Assembly (NCBI GenBank): GCA_021324775.1
Contig: JAJPIM010000045.1
Location: 124,001-188,000, forward strand
Direction: 5' to 3'
Length of the DNA: 64,000 nt
Source of the DNA: Gemmatimonadota bacterium
Lineage (GTDB): Bacteria > Gemmatimonadota > Gemmatimonadetes > Gemmatimonadales > Gemmatimonadaceae
The first letter of the stretch is position 1, and every line of letters starts with the position of its first letter. The notes beneath the pieces are model-generated. The model ran no database searches. It was given only the letters and a program-made list of their open reading frames with translations, and was not told the DNA's origin. Made by a program: the position numbers and the translations under genes. Shown here piece after piece: positions 34,385 through 43,219 of this stretch.

Positions 34385-34613
34385 GAGCTTCAATGCGAGT
34401 GGTGCTCTAGCGTGATGCCGGTCAGGGTGATCAGGGGGTACGGAGCAACACGACCGACCCGCGGCCAACGCAACGCCCCGGAACCGCCCAAAGCGTGTCT
34501 GGACCGGCAATTCCACACCTGCTACGCCAGTAGGGCCGCCGGGCGCTCATTGGACAACCCGCTGGCGAAGCCCTCAGGCCACCCGCGCGACCCCCGTCCG
34601 AGGCCGCTAACGC

Positions 34614-35126
34614 TCAGATCAGGCTGAGGATCACCACGTCAGTGACGATCGCGATCACCTGGCCGGCCAGCACGTCGCCCGGGTAGTGCACGCCGAGTCT
34701 GACGCGCGAGAACCCCACGGCCGCGGCCACGACCACCAGCGGCAACGCACAGGCGGGATAGGCCGCCGCGTACACCACCGCAATCGCCATCGCGGAGGTC
34801 GCGTGACCGGAGGGAAACGAGAACTCATCCGGCACGGCCACCAGCGATGCGGCGCGATCCGCCGGCCGCGCCCGCAGGACGTTCCGCTTGAGGAGTTGCA
34901 CGATGGCGTGCGAGATCGCGATGCACATCACCGCGTGAAGCGCCACCGTCCGCAACGGGCCGCCTGCCAACAGCGGAACCCCCGCCAGGACGGCAATGCA
35001 CCGAAGCCCGCCGAGGTGGGTGCACGCGACCCAGATACGGCGAACATCGGCCGGCCGCTCGATGGTCCAGCGGGCAAACAGCGCGCGGTCTTGAGCGTCC
35101 AGGCGCTCGAGGATCGATGTCCCCAT
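34614..35126 (-). CDS. PAP2-family membrane phosphatase
   Basis: 170 aa with about five hydrophobic segments. All three phosphatase motifs are present: K-x6-RP (KRNVLRARP), PSGH (FSFPSGHATS) and SR-x5-H-x3-D (SRVRLGVHYPGD). Members dephosphorylate phosphatidic acid, undecaprenyl diphosphate or similar lipids on the outer face of the inner membrane. With uppS nearby, recycling of the C55 carrier is a reasonable guess, but not shown. Confidence 0.92.
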   Translation of the reverse strand: MGTSILERLDAQDRALFARWTIERPADVRRIWVACTHLGGLRCIAVLAGVPLLAGGPLRTVALHAVMCIAISHAIVQLLKRNVLRARPADRAASLVAVPDEFSFPSGHATSAMAIAVVYAAAYPACALPLVVVAAAVGFSRVRLGVHYPGDVLAGQVIAIVTDVVILSLI

Positions 35127-35230
35127 GTGCTTATGGATACCCGCCAGCGGATCCGATGTGACAGCAGCCAGGCAACGATTCTGTAACCGCCGTTCGGGCC
35201 GGCTTGCGGACGCGCCTGGGGGCTCCCCCG

Positions 35231-36115
35231 CTAGGCCGCAACTACGACGCGCGGCTCGGCGGTCGCGAACGCCTCAGTGAGAACGCGTCCCTCGTACGAC
35301 GGCGGACAGGTCACGCCGAGTGCCCACAGCACGGTCGGCGGCACGTCGAGGAGACTCACTGGTCCGGCAAGTACGCCGGTTTCCACGCCCGCTCCAGCCA
35401 GGATGATCGGAATCGTCTGGTCCGCGGGATGCACGCTGTCGTGATCGTTCGCGACCGCGCCGCCACCACCGTGGTCCGCGAGCGCAATGATCAGGGTGTT
35501 GTCCTCTCCGGTGCGTGACACGATGCCGAGCAGGTCTCCCAGCGCCTGATCCATGGCGCGCGCACCCGCTTCGTACGGCCGCGACATCCACCCATGTTCG
35601 TGTCCGGCGCGGTCGGCATCCGGCCAGTGCAGCACGATCAAGCCGTGCTCCTGCTGCACGAGCGTGGGCCTGGCGCTCGCGACGATCGCGCGCGCGGTCT
35701 CGCCCGAACACACGGCTCGCCCCAGGCCAATGTGCCGGGCGATCTGCCGCGCCAGACCGGCGTAGAGTGCGGGGAGCGATCCGACGAACGCCGACGACGG
35801 CAGTCCCGCGGCGGTGAGGACCCGCGGCAGCGGGTCGACGGGGCCCCGCCGCCGCGGCACGTGGAACCGGTCGCTGACGACGCCGTGCCGGGCGGGAGCG
35901 AGCCCCGTGAAGAGCGATGCCATGGCGGCGGCGGTGACGCTCGGCGTGACGGTCCGCGCGTTGAAGGTCGTCGCGCCGCGGCCGGCGAGCTCCGCGACGT
36001 GATCCAGCCGGAACGCGTCCACGGCATCGGGACGCAGGCCATCGAGCACCACCAGCACGACGCGGTCGATCGCGGCCGATCCATTCATGGCGACTCCGGG
36101 GTGATGGACGGACAT
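35231..36115 (-). CDS. Alkaline-phosphatase-superfamily hydrolase (type I phosphodiesterase-like)
   Basis: 294 aa. VVLVVLDGLRPDAVD is the first metal site. The nucleophile region TVTPSVTAAAMASLFTG has a Thr/Ser in the usual place. LIVLHWPDADRAGHEHGW and LADHGGGG supply the remaining Asp/His metal ligands. Fits phosphodiesterase/nucleotide pyrophosphatase or phosphopentomutase-like hydrolases. An internal ATG at residue 10 could be the true start. No signal peptide is seen. The substrate is unknown. Confidence 0.83.
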   Translation of the reverse strand: MSVHHPGVAMNGSAAIDRVVLVVLDGLRPDAVDAFRLDHVAELAGRGATTFNARTVTPSVTAAAMASLFTGLAPARHGVVSDRFHVPRRRGPVDPLPRVLTAAGLPSSAFVGSLPALYAGLARQIARHIGLGRAVCSGETARAIVASARPTLVQQEHGLIVLHWPDADRAGHEHGWMSRPYEAGARAMDQALGDLLGIVSRTGEDNTLIIALADHGGGGAVANDHDSVHPADQTIPIILAGAGVETGVLAGPVSLLDVPPTVLWALGVTCPPSYEGRVLTEAFATAEPRVVVAA

Positions 36116-36296
36116 TGTCGCGTCGCGCTACACGTCACCGCGGTGCCCGTGCAGCCGTCGCGTGCACACGCACAATAGACGAGACCAACGCCACGGCGAG
36201 CACGCCGTTGTGTGACGTCCACGTAACGCTTGCCGCACGGTTCGGCGACGACGGCTGGGGCGGCACCGGGCGCGTACACATTTCTGCACGACGCGA

Positions 36297-37457
36297 ATGC
36301 GCATCCTGTTCTGCTCAGACACATACCCGCCGCAGGTCAACGGCGTCTCCGTCGTCACCGCCATCTCGGTGGCGGGCCTCCAGAGCCGGGGGTGGGAATG
36401 CGCGGTCGTCGCGCCGCGCTATCCCGCGGCCTCCGCGAGCGTGTTCACCGAAGCCGGAACCGGCGGCGAGTCGGTGCTGGAATGCGTGGCCAGCGTGGCG
36501 ATGCCCCGCTATCCCGACGTCAGACTCGCCGCGCCGTCCTACACGGCCATCGCGCGCCTCGTGCGGCGATTCCAGCCGCATCTCGTCCACAGCGAGACGG
36601 AGTTCATGCTCGGACGACTCGGCCAGATGGCCGGAAGCCGCGCCGGATTGCCCCTCGTGTCATCGTACCATACGGATTTCGCGCGGTACGCCGCCGCGTA
36701 CGGCATCCCGTGGATGCGGGGCCCGATCTCGCGCTACATCGCGCGATTCCACCGGCGCAGCCGGCGCACGTACACGCCCTCGCATCCGGCGCGCGAGGAC
36801 CTCCTCCGGAACGGCGCCGGTGACGTCGAAGTCTGGGGTCGTGGCGTCGACATCGCAGCGTATCACCCGCGGAATCGCTGCGCCGAATGGCGCGAACGGC
36901 TCGGCATCGGCGGCCGCTTCACGTTCGTCTACGTCGGACGGCTTGCCGCCGAGAAGCGAGTGGAGCACATCATCCGCGCGTATACGATCGCGCAAAGCCG
37001 GTTGCCGCGCGACTCCACGCGGCTCGTGATCGCTGGCGCCGGACCCCAGGAGCCGGCGCTTCGCGCGGCCGCCCCGCCCGGGACGATCTTCCTGGGCTAC
37101 CTCGATCGCCGCGCCGAGCTGCCTGTGCTCTATGCGAGCAGCGACGCGTTTGTGTTTGGGTCCCTGACCGAGACGCTTGGCCTCGTGGTCCTGGAAGCCA
37201 TGGCGAGCGGGTTGCCAGTCATCGCGGTGCCGGCGGGCGGGGTCGCCGACCACTTGCACCATGACGTGAACGGGCTCGCCGTGTCCGCCACCGACGTGCA
37301 GGCGATGGCGGCGGCCATGGTGACGATCGCCAGCAACCGCGCACAGACGTGCCGCCTCGGCGCTGGCGCGCGCGCGACCGCCGAGGCGCTCAGTTGGGAG
37401 CGTGAGCTCGACCGCCTCGACGCGAGCTATCGCGAGGTAATCGCTGGGGCCTCATAG
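36297..37457 (+). CDS. GT4-family glycosyltransferase
   Basis: 386 aa, GT-B fold. The N-terminus MRILFCSDTYPPQVNGVSVVT is typical of alpha-mannosyltransferases and related GT4 enzymes. The donor-binding half has FVYVGRLAAEKRVEHIIRAY and a nucleotide-sugar E-x7-E motif (LTETLGLVVLEAMASGLPVIA). It may transfer mannose or glucose to lipid or polysaccharide acceptors at the membrane. The 3' end overlaps the convergent Nramp-like gene by 6 bp. Confidence 0.9.
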   Translation: MRILFCSDTYPPQVNGVSVVTAISVAGLQSRGWECAVVAPRYPAASASVFTEAGTGGESVLECVASVAMPRYPDVRLAAPSYTAIARLVRRFQPHLVHSETEFMLGRLGQMAGSRAGLPLVSSYHTDFARYAAAYGIPWMRGPISRYIARFHRRSRRTYTPSHPAREDLLRNGAGDVEVWGRGVDIAAYHPRNRCAEWRERLGIGGRFTFVYVGRLAAEKRVEHIIRAYTIAQSRLPRDSTRLVIAGAGPQEPALRAAAPPGTIFLGYLDRRAELPVLYASSDAFVFGSLTETLGLVVLEAMASGLPVIAVPAGGVADHLHHDVNGLAVSATDVQAMAAAMVTIASNRAQTCRLGAGARATAEALSWERELDRLDASYREVIAGAS

Positions 37458-38825
37458 CCACGTCGCCACCAGGGCGACCGCCGCGGCGCTCATCAGGAGC
37501 GCGGTCATGCCGCCGAACAGGTTGAGTACCCAGCCGTTTCGATGCTCACCCATCACCGCGGCGTTGTTGCACACCAGGATCACGATCACGATGAGCGGCG
37601 GCGCGAGCAGACCGTTGATCACCGCCGACCAGAACAGCATGCGGATCGGGTTGAGATGGGTGAAATCGAGGAGCGTCCCGAGCACGGTGGCGACACCGAT
37701 CAGCGTATAGAAATGCGGTGCCGCCCGCACGTGGAGGTCCATCCCACGTGCCCACCCGCGAGCCTCGGCCACGGCATATGCCGCGGACCCGGCGAGTACC
37801 GGAACGCCCAGCATGCCGGTGCCGACGATCCCGGCGGCAAAGAGCACGGATGACAGCGCCCCGGAGATCGGCCGGAGCGCCTGTGCCGCTTCCTGCGCCG
37901 TCTGGACATCGGTCAGCCCGGCCTGATGCAGTGTGGCGCCGGCGGTGAGAATGATGAAGTACATGATGCCGTTCGACAGGGTCATGCCAACGATCACATC
38001 TGCCCGCACGCCGCGAAGCTCGCGTACCACCGTGCGCCGCGGCCGGTCACCCATGTGGGCCGTGAGATGCTCGTCTTCCTCGGCGTTCTGCGCGGCCTGC
38101 CAGAAGAACAGATACGGGGAGATGGTGGTACCCAGCAGCGCCACGATCGTCAGCAGGACTCCCTTCTGCGTCAGAGACTGCGGCAGCAGTGTTCCGCGTA
38201 TGACGTCAGACAGGTGCGGATGCGCCAGGAATGCCGCGACGACATAGGCGAACAGCGACCACGTCAGCCACTTGAGGAGACGCGTCATCACCGCGTACGA
38301 CGCGAAGACGAGCAACCCCAGCACCAGCGCGGCGAAGACCGGCACGAAGATCCGCGATGGGACGCCTGTCAGCAGTGCGGCCGCCGCGCCCATGCCGCCG
38401 AGATCGGCCGCGATGTTCACGGTATTGGCGACCAGGAGCAGGCTGCAGGCAAACCAGAGTAGCCGGGCGGAATAGTGATCCCGGAGGACACTTGCGAGCC
38501 CCGCGCGCGCCACGGTGCCGATGCGGGCGCACATCAGCTGTACGGCGATCATGAGCGGCCACGTGACGAGAGCGGTCCACAGCAGCCCGTATCCGTATGC
38601 TGCGCCAGCCTGGGAATAGGTGGAGATCCCGGACGGGTCATCGTCCGCCGCCCCGGTGATCAATCCCGGGCCCAGCGTGTGTCCAATGCTCCGCAGCCTG
38701 CCAGCGAGCGAGCGCCGGTGTCCTGAACGCCCACGGGCCGCAGCGGACACGTCGCGGCGGCCCGCCTTGCCTCTCTTCGGTGGCGGGTCTCGGTCGTCTG
38801 GAGGCGCGGCGCGCAGCTCGGTCAC
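37452..38825 (-). CDS. Nramp-related divalent metal transporter (DPSG variant)
   Basis: 457 aa with about eleven membrane segments. Helix 1 carries GAADDDPSGISTYSQAGAAYGYG, where classic Mn/Fe Nramps have DPGN. Helix 6 reads LLGTTISPYLFFWQAAQNAEED instead of the MPH motif. This matches the subset of Nramp-related proteins, some of which carry Mg2+ and not only Mn2+/Fe2+. The N-terminus is a 45-residue Arg-rich tail, so a later start is possible. The ion is not predictable with confidence. Confidence 0.87.
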   Translation of the reverse strand: MTELRAAPPDDRDPPPKRGKAGRRDVSAAARGRSGHRRSLAGRLRSIGHTLGPGLITGAADDDPSGISTYSQAGAAYGYGLLWTALVTWPLMIAVQLMCARIGTVARAGLASVLRDHYSARLLWFACSLLLVANTVNIAADLGGMGAAAALLTGVPSRIFVPVFAALVLGLLVFASYAVMTRLLKWLTWSLFAYVVAAFLAHPHLSDVIRGTLLPQSLTQKGVLLTIVALLGTTISPYLFFWQAAQNAEEDEHLTAHMGDRPRRTVVRELRGVRADVIVGMTLSNGIMYFIILTAGATLHQAGLTDVQTAQEAAQALRPISGALSSVLFAAGIVGTGMLGVPVLAGSAAYAVAEARGWARGMDLHVRAAPHFYTLIGVATVLGTLLDFTHLNPIRMLFWSAVINGLLAPPLIVIVILVCNNAAVMGEHRNGWVLNLFGGMTALLMSAAAVALVATWL

Positions 38826-38894
38826 GTTCGGGAGAATCGCCCCCCGGCGCGGCCCGCGCCAGCGTCACCGCCAGCCTGACCAACGGCCTTACCA

Positions 38895-38909
38895 ACGCCC
38901 TTAGGGCGT
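38895..38909. promoter_or_regulatory. Small palindrome upstream of the Nramp-like gene
   Basis: ACGCCCT-T-AGGGCGT is a perfect 7-bp inverted repeat around one base. It overlaps the stop codon of the kinase-like gene and lies about 70 bp before the Nramp-like start. It could be a metal-regulator operator or a short transcript-end hairpin. Confidence 0.3.
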
Positions 38910-39959
38910 GACGCTGCTCCGGCCCGCCGCATTGATAGGAGTTGAACCACTCTCCAGCCCAATAGCAGAACCGGGGCCACTGGGTGCGGCGGGCACCGAA
39001 ATCACGGTTCGCTCGTCACCGTGCTGCACGCGTCCCCCGAGCGCAGTGATGAGGCGATCGGCCAGCGCGATATCGGTCATGCGTCCGGCAAGCGCGCCGT
39101 GGCTGATGGTGAGATGAACCATCGCCGCAGCCCCCGGTGCAGCGGCCGCAGCGGCCGCGCCGGCGCGATCCGAGGGGTTAGTCTCGCCACCGGTAATCCG
39201 CACGGCGTCGCCGGCAGGCGTACGGCGAATAGCATCCGTCACCAGCAGCGACAGGGCTTGCCCGAGGCGCGCCCTGTCTCCGCTGATGGCGGGCAGCCAG
39301 GGCGACAGGTCCGCACTCACCGCCACCGAGCCGCGCGCTCCTTCCGCCGCCAGTCCGGGCAGCAGCGCGGCCACGAGGTCGGTGAGCCGCACCCGCTCCG
39401 CGCGCATACGAAGTGTGCCGCGGTCGATGTCGGCGACTTGCCGCAGCCGCTCCAGCGACGCTTGCGCGTCGTCGGCGGCCGTCCGCGCCGCGGCCAGCAT
39501 CTCCTCCTGGTTGTCGTTGAGATCTCCGAACCGGTTCTCCAGGAGGATGTGGAGGGGCATCCGGATCTCGTCGAGCTGCCGGGCGGCCGCCATCGCGGCG
39601 TCGGAGACGAGCGTGCCGTATTCCTGCACCGACGCGTCCGCCCGCTGCTGGGCTCCGGCCTGTGCGGCTTCGGCCCCTGCTACTGCTCGCCGGAGCCTGT
39701 CGACTTCCTGCTCGATCGCATCCAGCTCGTCGTCGCGCATCCCCGGGCCCGGTGCGGCCAGCCGGGTGACCCGCGTCGCCACGTACCGCGTGTTGCGCCA
39801 GGCCACCACGAGCGATCCCACCGACGCGATCACGCCGACGACCACGAGCACGGTTGGCGCCTGGCGGTCGTACTGGCCCCAATAGGCCAGCCCCGCCACG
39901 GCGAACACGCCGACGATCGCCGGCACCACCGCGAGGTAGAGCCGCTGGCTGACGGTCAT
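38901..39959 (-). CDS. Pseudo-histidine-kinase membrane protein downstream of kdpD
   Basis: 352 aa. Two membrane helices (about 7-27 and 36-53) and a coiled coil (75-115) precede a DHp-like region. There the phosphorylated His is replaced: QLDEIRMPLHILL has D130 where H is expected. The ATPase-like part keeps an N-box remnant (GQALSLLVTDAIRRTP, Asn to Asp). It has no recognisable DxGxG or G2 box and ends with an Ala/Gly-rich stretch. The ATG overlaps the truncated kdpD stop as ATGA, so it is part of the kdp operon. It is best read as a signalling pseudokinase; catalytic activity is unlikely. Confidence 0.72.
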   Translation of the reverse strand: MTVSQRLYLAVVPAIVGVFAVAGLAYWGQYDRQAPTVLVVVGVIASVGSLVVAWRNTRYVATRVTRLAAPGPGMRDDELDAIEQEVDRLRRAVAGAEAAQAGAQQRADASVQEYGTLVSDAAMAAARQLDEIRMPLHILLENRFGDLNDNQEEMLAAARTAADDAQASLERLRQVADIDRGTLRMRAERVRLTDLVAALLPGLAAEGARGSVAVSADLSPWLPAISGDRARLGQALSLLVTDAIRRTPAGDAVRITGGETNPSDRAGAAAAAAAPGAAAMVHLTISHGALAGRMTDIALADRLITALGGRVQHGDERTVISVPAAPSGPGSAIGLESGSTPINAAGRSSVTP

Positions 39960-41125
39960 GGCGGCGCCGGTGTGCCTGCGCGATTCATCTCCGCGCGCGT
40001 GGGCAGGCCGACGACCAGGACATCGAGCCCTTCACTATTGTGGGTGAGCCGCTCGACAACCGATCCGTGGCGCCACCGGTGCCAGCGGGAACGCCGGCTT
40101 TGCCCCGCGATCAGCAGCGTCACGCCGCGCTCTTGCGCGAACCGCCGCAACTCGCCAGCAATGTCGGTACCGACCAGCTTGACGACCTCGGCGCCCATCG
40201 CTTGCGCGAGCTGGATGTTGTCGACCAGTTTCCGCTGCACCGTCGAGTCGATGCGCTCGGCGCTCTCCTCCGGCGTCTGGACGTACACGCAATACCAGTC
40301 CGAGTTGAGACGGCCCGCGATGCGGCTCGCCTTGCGCAGCAGGATGGCGGTATACGGGGGATTACTCGCGAGCGCGACACCGATCCGATCGACGGTCTTA
40401 GGCGCGACGACCGGTCCCGCGTCACGGCGCACGATCTCCTCGCGCGTCCGGTCCACGGAGCTCGCCACCTCCCGCAACGCGAGCTCACGGAGCGTGGTGA
40501 GGTTCTCCTCAGTGAAGAAGTTCGCCAGCGCGGCCGGCACTTTCTCCGGCCGGTAGATCTTCCCTTCCGCGAGCCGCTGCCGCAGGTCCTCGGCGGATAT
40601 GTCGATGTTCACGACCTGGTCGGCGATGGCCAGCACCCAGTCGGGCACCGTTTCGCGCACCGTGATGCCGAGGGTAGTCGCAACCACGTCGTTGAGCGAT
40701 TCCAGGTGCTGAACGTTGACGGCGGAGATGACGTTGATGCCATCGTCGATGAGCTGCATCACGTCCTCCCACCGCTTCCGGTGAGAGACTCCCGGGACGT
40801 TGGTGTGGGCCAGCTCGTCAACGATCGCCACTTCGGGACGCCGTGCGATCACTGCCTCCACATCCATCTCTTCCAGCGACACACCACGGTATTCGAGTCG
40901 CCGCCGCGGAATTACCTCGAGGTCGCCGAGCTGTGCCTCGGTCTCCGCGCGGCCGTGGGATTCCACGAACCCGACCACGATGTCGACCCCGCGCCGCCGG
41001 AGCTCGTGCGCCTCGGTCAGCATCCGGTAGGTTTTCCCGACCCCCGCAAACGATCCGATGTACAGTTTGAGCTTCCCCCGTTCGCGCGGGGTCAGGACCT
41101 CGAGGAAACTCGCGTTGTTCGTCAC
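39956..41125 (-). CDS. kdpD: KdpD sensor N-terminal half only (KdpD domain plus UspA domain)
   Basis: 389 aa. The KdpD family domain has a P-loop GSFAGVGKT at 24-32 and the blocks ESHGRAETEAQLGDLEVIPRR, VAIVDELAHTNVPGVSHRKRWEDV and INVQHLESLND-like VNVQHLESLNDVV. A UspA-like nucleotide-binding domain (about 250-389) contains LLIAGQSRRSRWHRWRHGSVVERL. It stops before any membrane or kinase domain, so it is the cytoplasmic receptor module alone. UspA domains of KdpD bind c-di-AMP in some bacteria. GTG start overlaps the barrel gene stop. Confidence 0.93.
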   Translation of the reverse strand: MTNNASFLEVLTPRERGKLKLYIGSFAGVGKTYRMLTEAHELRRRGVDIVVGFVESHGRAETEAQLGDLEVIPRRRLEYRGVSLEEMDVEAVIARRPEVAIVDELAHTNVPGVSHRKRWEDVMQLIDDGINVISAVNVQHLESLNDVVATTLGITVRETVPDWVLAIADQVVNIDISAEDLRQRLAEGKIYRPEKVPAALANFFTEENLTTLRELALREVASSVDRTREEIVRRDAGPVVAPKTVDRIGVALASNPPYTAILLRKASRIAGRLNSDWYCVYVQTPEESAERIDSTVQRKLVDNIQLAQAMGAEVVKLVGTDIAGELRRFAQERGVTLLIAGQSRRSRWHRWRHGSVVERLTHNSEGLDVLVVGLPTRAEMNRAGTPAPP

Positions 41126-42528
41126 ATCTTGACCATCATGGCGAAGTTGAAGCGCGTCTCCGTCTTTCGCAGATCCGGGGTAAAGCCCTGGACGAATGAT
41201 CCAGCCGGACCCGTGTTGCCGCCTGATGGAGTGATACCACCCGGCCCGACGAAATACGGGACATTGGCTTCGCGGTGGTTGAACTCGCCGCGAAATGTGA
41301 TGTACTCGCTCGGCATGTAATCGAAGGTTATCGACGTATCCCAGGCATTGAAATTGGTTCCGGGACTGGTGGAGAAATAGGGCGTGCCGGAGGTCGCCGT
41401 AGCGCCGTTGATCGGAGGCAGGAGGACCAGGTACCGGCCGGGATTCGTGATCGCGCCGTTGCCGAAGGTCAGGCCGAACAGGTCTTTGTGGAACCACAGG
41501 CGGTCGTAGACCATGTAGCCGAGGAAATATTGCGCCGGCCGCGCGGTGGTCCCTGTGGCGCACTGCACGCCTCCGCCTGATTCACAGCCGGCATCCAGCG
41601 TCACCGAAAAAGCCGACTTGTCGAAGAACGATGCCGGATGGTCCAGGTACTTGACCTCCACGCTGTTGTCGCTGTGCACCCGCGCGCGGGTTGGCGTATT
41701 CGGGGTGTCGTAGCCCCAGTAGTCGTTGGTGATGAGCTCGAACGAGCCGGTGGGCCGCCACAGAATCTGCGTGCCCAGCCCCGGCGCGTCATTGAAACTG
41801 GCATACGATTGCCAGCCGTTGATGATCCAGTATTCGATCTTGAGCTTGTCGCTGGGAAACGTCTGAATCCGGATGCCGTTGAAGAACCAGGGCGTGTTGG
41901 CCGACACGTACGAAGGCTGATACGCCCAGTTGTCGTAGTTATAGTAGCTGAACAGCCCGATATACGAGAGGAAGATCCCGGCATCGACGTTGATGCCGTT
42001 CCAGGCGTTGAAGTGGTACCCCCCGTACGCCTCCGAGATGTACCGATACGCATCCGCGAGATTCCATTGGCCGCGGGCGGGACTGGCATCGTCACGCGGG
42101 GTCAGCTCCGAGTACATGCCGAACTGCGTCATCAGTCGCCCGCGCACGTTGTCATAGTGGAAGTCTCCGCCGATGCCGAGTTGCTGGACCTGTACCTCGC
42201 CCGTCCGGCCGGCCTCCGCGGCTCCGTCCAGGGTGTGGTCCTTGGGATTGTCAAAGTCGGCGATGAAGTTCACGTCGGAGCGGAATTCCCCCGTGAAATA
42301 CTTCGTGTCGAGCAGCGGGCTCTTCTCACGGCTGTTGCCGGTCAGCCAGGTGAAGTCAGCAAAGGCGAATGGGTCCGGTTTCGGCGCCTTGTGTCCCGTC
42401 CGGCCCGCCGATGAGGTCGTGTCGCCAGCGTGGGCCGCCGACGAGTCGGTACCGCTTTGTGCGCCGAGCCGGGACACAGCCAGAGACAACGCGAGCGCGG
42501 TGCCGCCGATACGACATATCCTATGCAT
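41122..42528 (-). CDS. Outer-membrane beta-barrel protein in the kdp operon
   Basis: 468 aa. Signal peptide MHRICRIGGTALALSLAVSRLGAQ, with start ATG 42528 and GGAG 7 nt upstream. The remainder is rich in alternating aromatic/polar strands (FHYDNVRGRLMTQFGMYSEL, AYRYISEAYGGYHFNAWNGINVDAGIFLSYIGLFSYYNYDNW). It ends in a strand RFNFAMMVKM. This pattern fits a porin-like barrel (BBP2-type). It lies directly between kdpC and the truncated kdpD and overlaps the latter by 4 bp. It may be a potassium or general porin co-induced under K+ limitation; the fold is inferred from composition. Confidence 0.8.
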   Translation of the reverse strand: MHRICRIGGTALALSLAVSRLGAQSGTDSSAAHAGDTTSSAGRTGHKAPKPDPFAFADFTWLTGNSREKSPLLDTKYFTGEFRSDVNFIADFDNPKDHTLDGAAEAGRTGEVQVQQLGIGGDFHYDNVRGRLMTQFGMYSELTPRDDASPARGQWNLADAYRYISEAYGGYHFNAWNGINVDAGIFLSYIGLFSYYNYDNWAYQPSYVSANTPWFFNGIRIQTFPSDKLKIEYWIINGWQSYASFNDAPGLGTQILWRPTGSFELITNDYWGYDTPNTPTRARVHSDNSVEVKYLDHPASFFDKSAFSVTLDAGCESGGGVQCATGTTARPAQYFLGYMVYDRLWFHKDLFGLTFGNGAITNPGRYLVLLPPINGATATSGTPYFSTSPGTNFNAWDTSITFDYMPSEYITFRGEFNHREANVPYFVGPGGITPSGGNTGPAGSFVQGFTPDLRKTETRFNFAMMVKM

Positions 42529-42600
42529 ACACGATCTCCAGGGGTGAGCGGGGTCGTTCACACGCCGTGGTCACGAGCCGCACGGCGTCCGGTGGGTGAG

Positions 42601-43209
42601 TCAGTGCGCGGCCGGCGGTGCGGCCGGAAGGGGGAACGCCGAGTCCACAGCCAGATTGAGAAGCAACACTTTGACTCGGGGCTCGCCGAAGAGCCCGAAC
42701 TGCCGCCCCGCGGTGTGCGCAGCCACCAGCGCCCGAATCCGGTCGGGTTCGGCGTGCCGCGCCCGCGCCACGCGCGCGACCTGCAACTCGGCGTTCGCCG
42801 GCGAGATATCCGGATCGAGTCCCGACGCGGAGGCCGTCACCATGTCGGACGGGACCTGCCCTCGCACCGCGCCATCGGCCGCGACCACGCTGTCCACCGC
42901 CTGCGCGATCAGCGTGTCGGCGAGCTTCCGGTCCGTCGGCCCCTTGTTCGTGGCATTCGACGAATCGCCGACGTATCCCGACCCGGCAGCGGATGGACGC
43001 GAGTGGAAATACGAGGGTCCCGTGAACGCCTGCCCGATGAGCGCGCTGCCGACGACCCGCCCGTCGTCGCCGAGCACGAGCGAGCCACCGGCCTGCCGAG
43101 GGAACAATACGTGCGCCACGGCGGCGACCGCGCCTGGATAGACGATGCCCGTGATGACCATCAGCAGGAGCGTCATGACGAGCGCGGGACGAAGCTGGTT
43201 GCGCAGCAT
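42601..43209 (-). CDS. kdpC: Potassium-transporting ATPase subunit C
   Basis: 202 aa. One N-terminal membrane helix (ALVMTLLLMVITGIVYPGAVAAVAHVLFP) is followed by the periplasmic domain with SYFHSRPSAAGSGYVGDSSNATNKGPTD, DMVTASASGLDPDISPANAELQVARVA and FGLFGEPRVKVLLLNLAVD. KdpC stabilises the KdpFABC complex and raises ATP affinity. Spacing of 10 bp to kdpB. Confidence 0.97.
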   Translation of the reverse strand: MLRNQLRPALVMTLLLMVITGIVYPGAVAAVAHVLFPRQAGGSLVLGDDGRVVGSALIGQAFTGPSYFHSRPSAAGSGYVGDSSNATNKGPTDRKLADTLIAQAVDSVVAADGAVRGQVPSDMVTASASGLDPDISPANAELQVARVARARHAEPDRIRALVAAHTAGRQFGLFGEPRVKVLLLNLAVDSAFPLPAAPPAAH

Positions 43210-43219
43210 GTGGGAGCGG

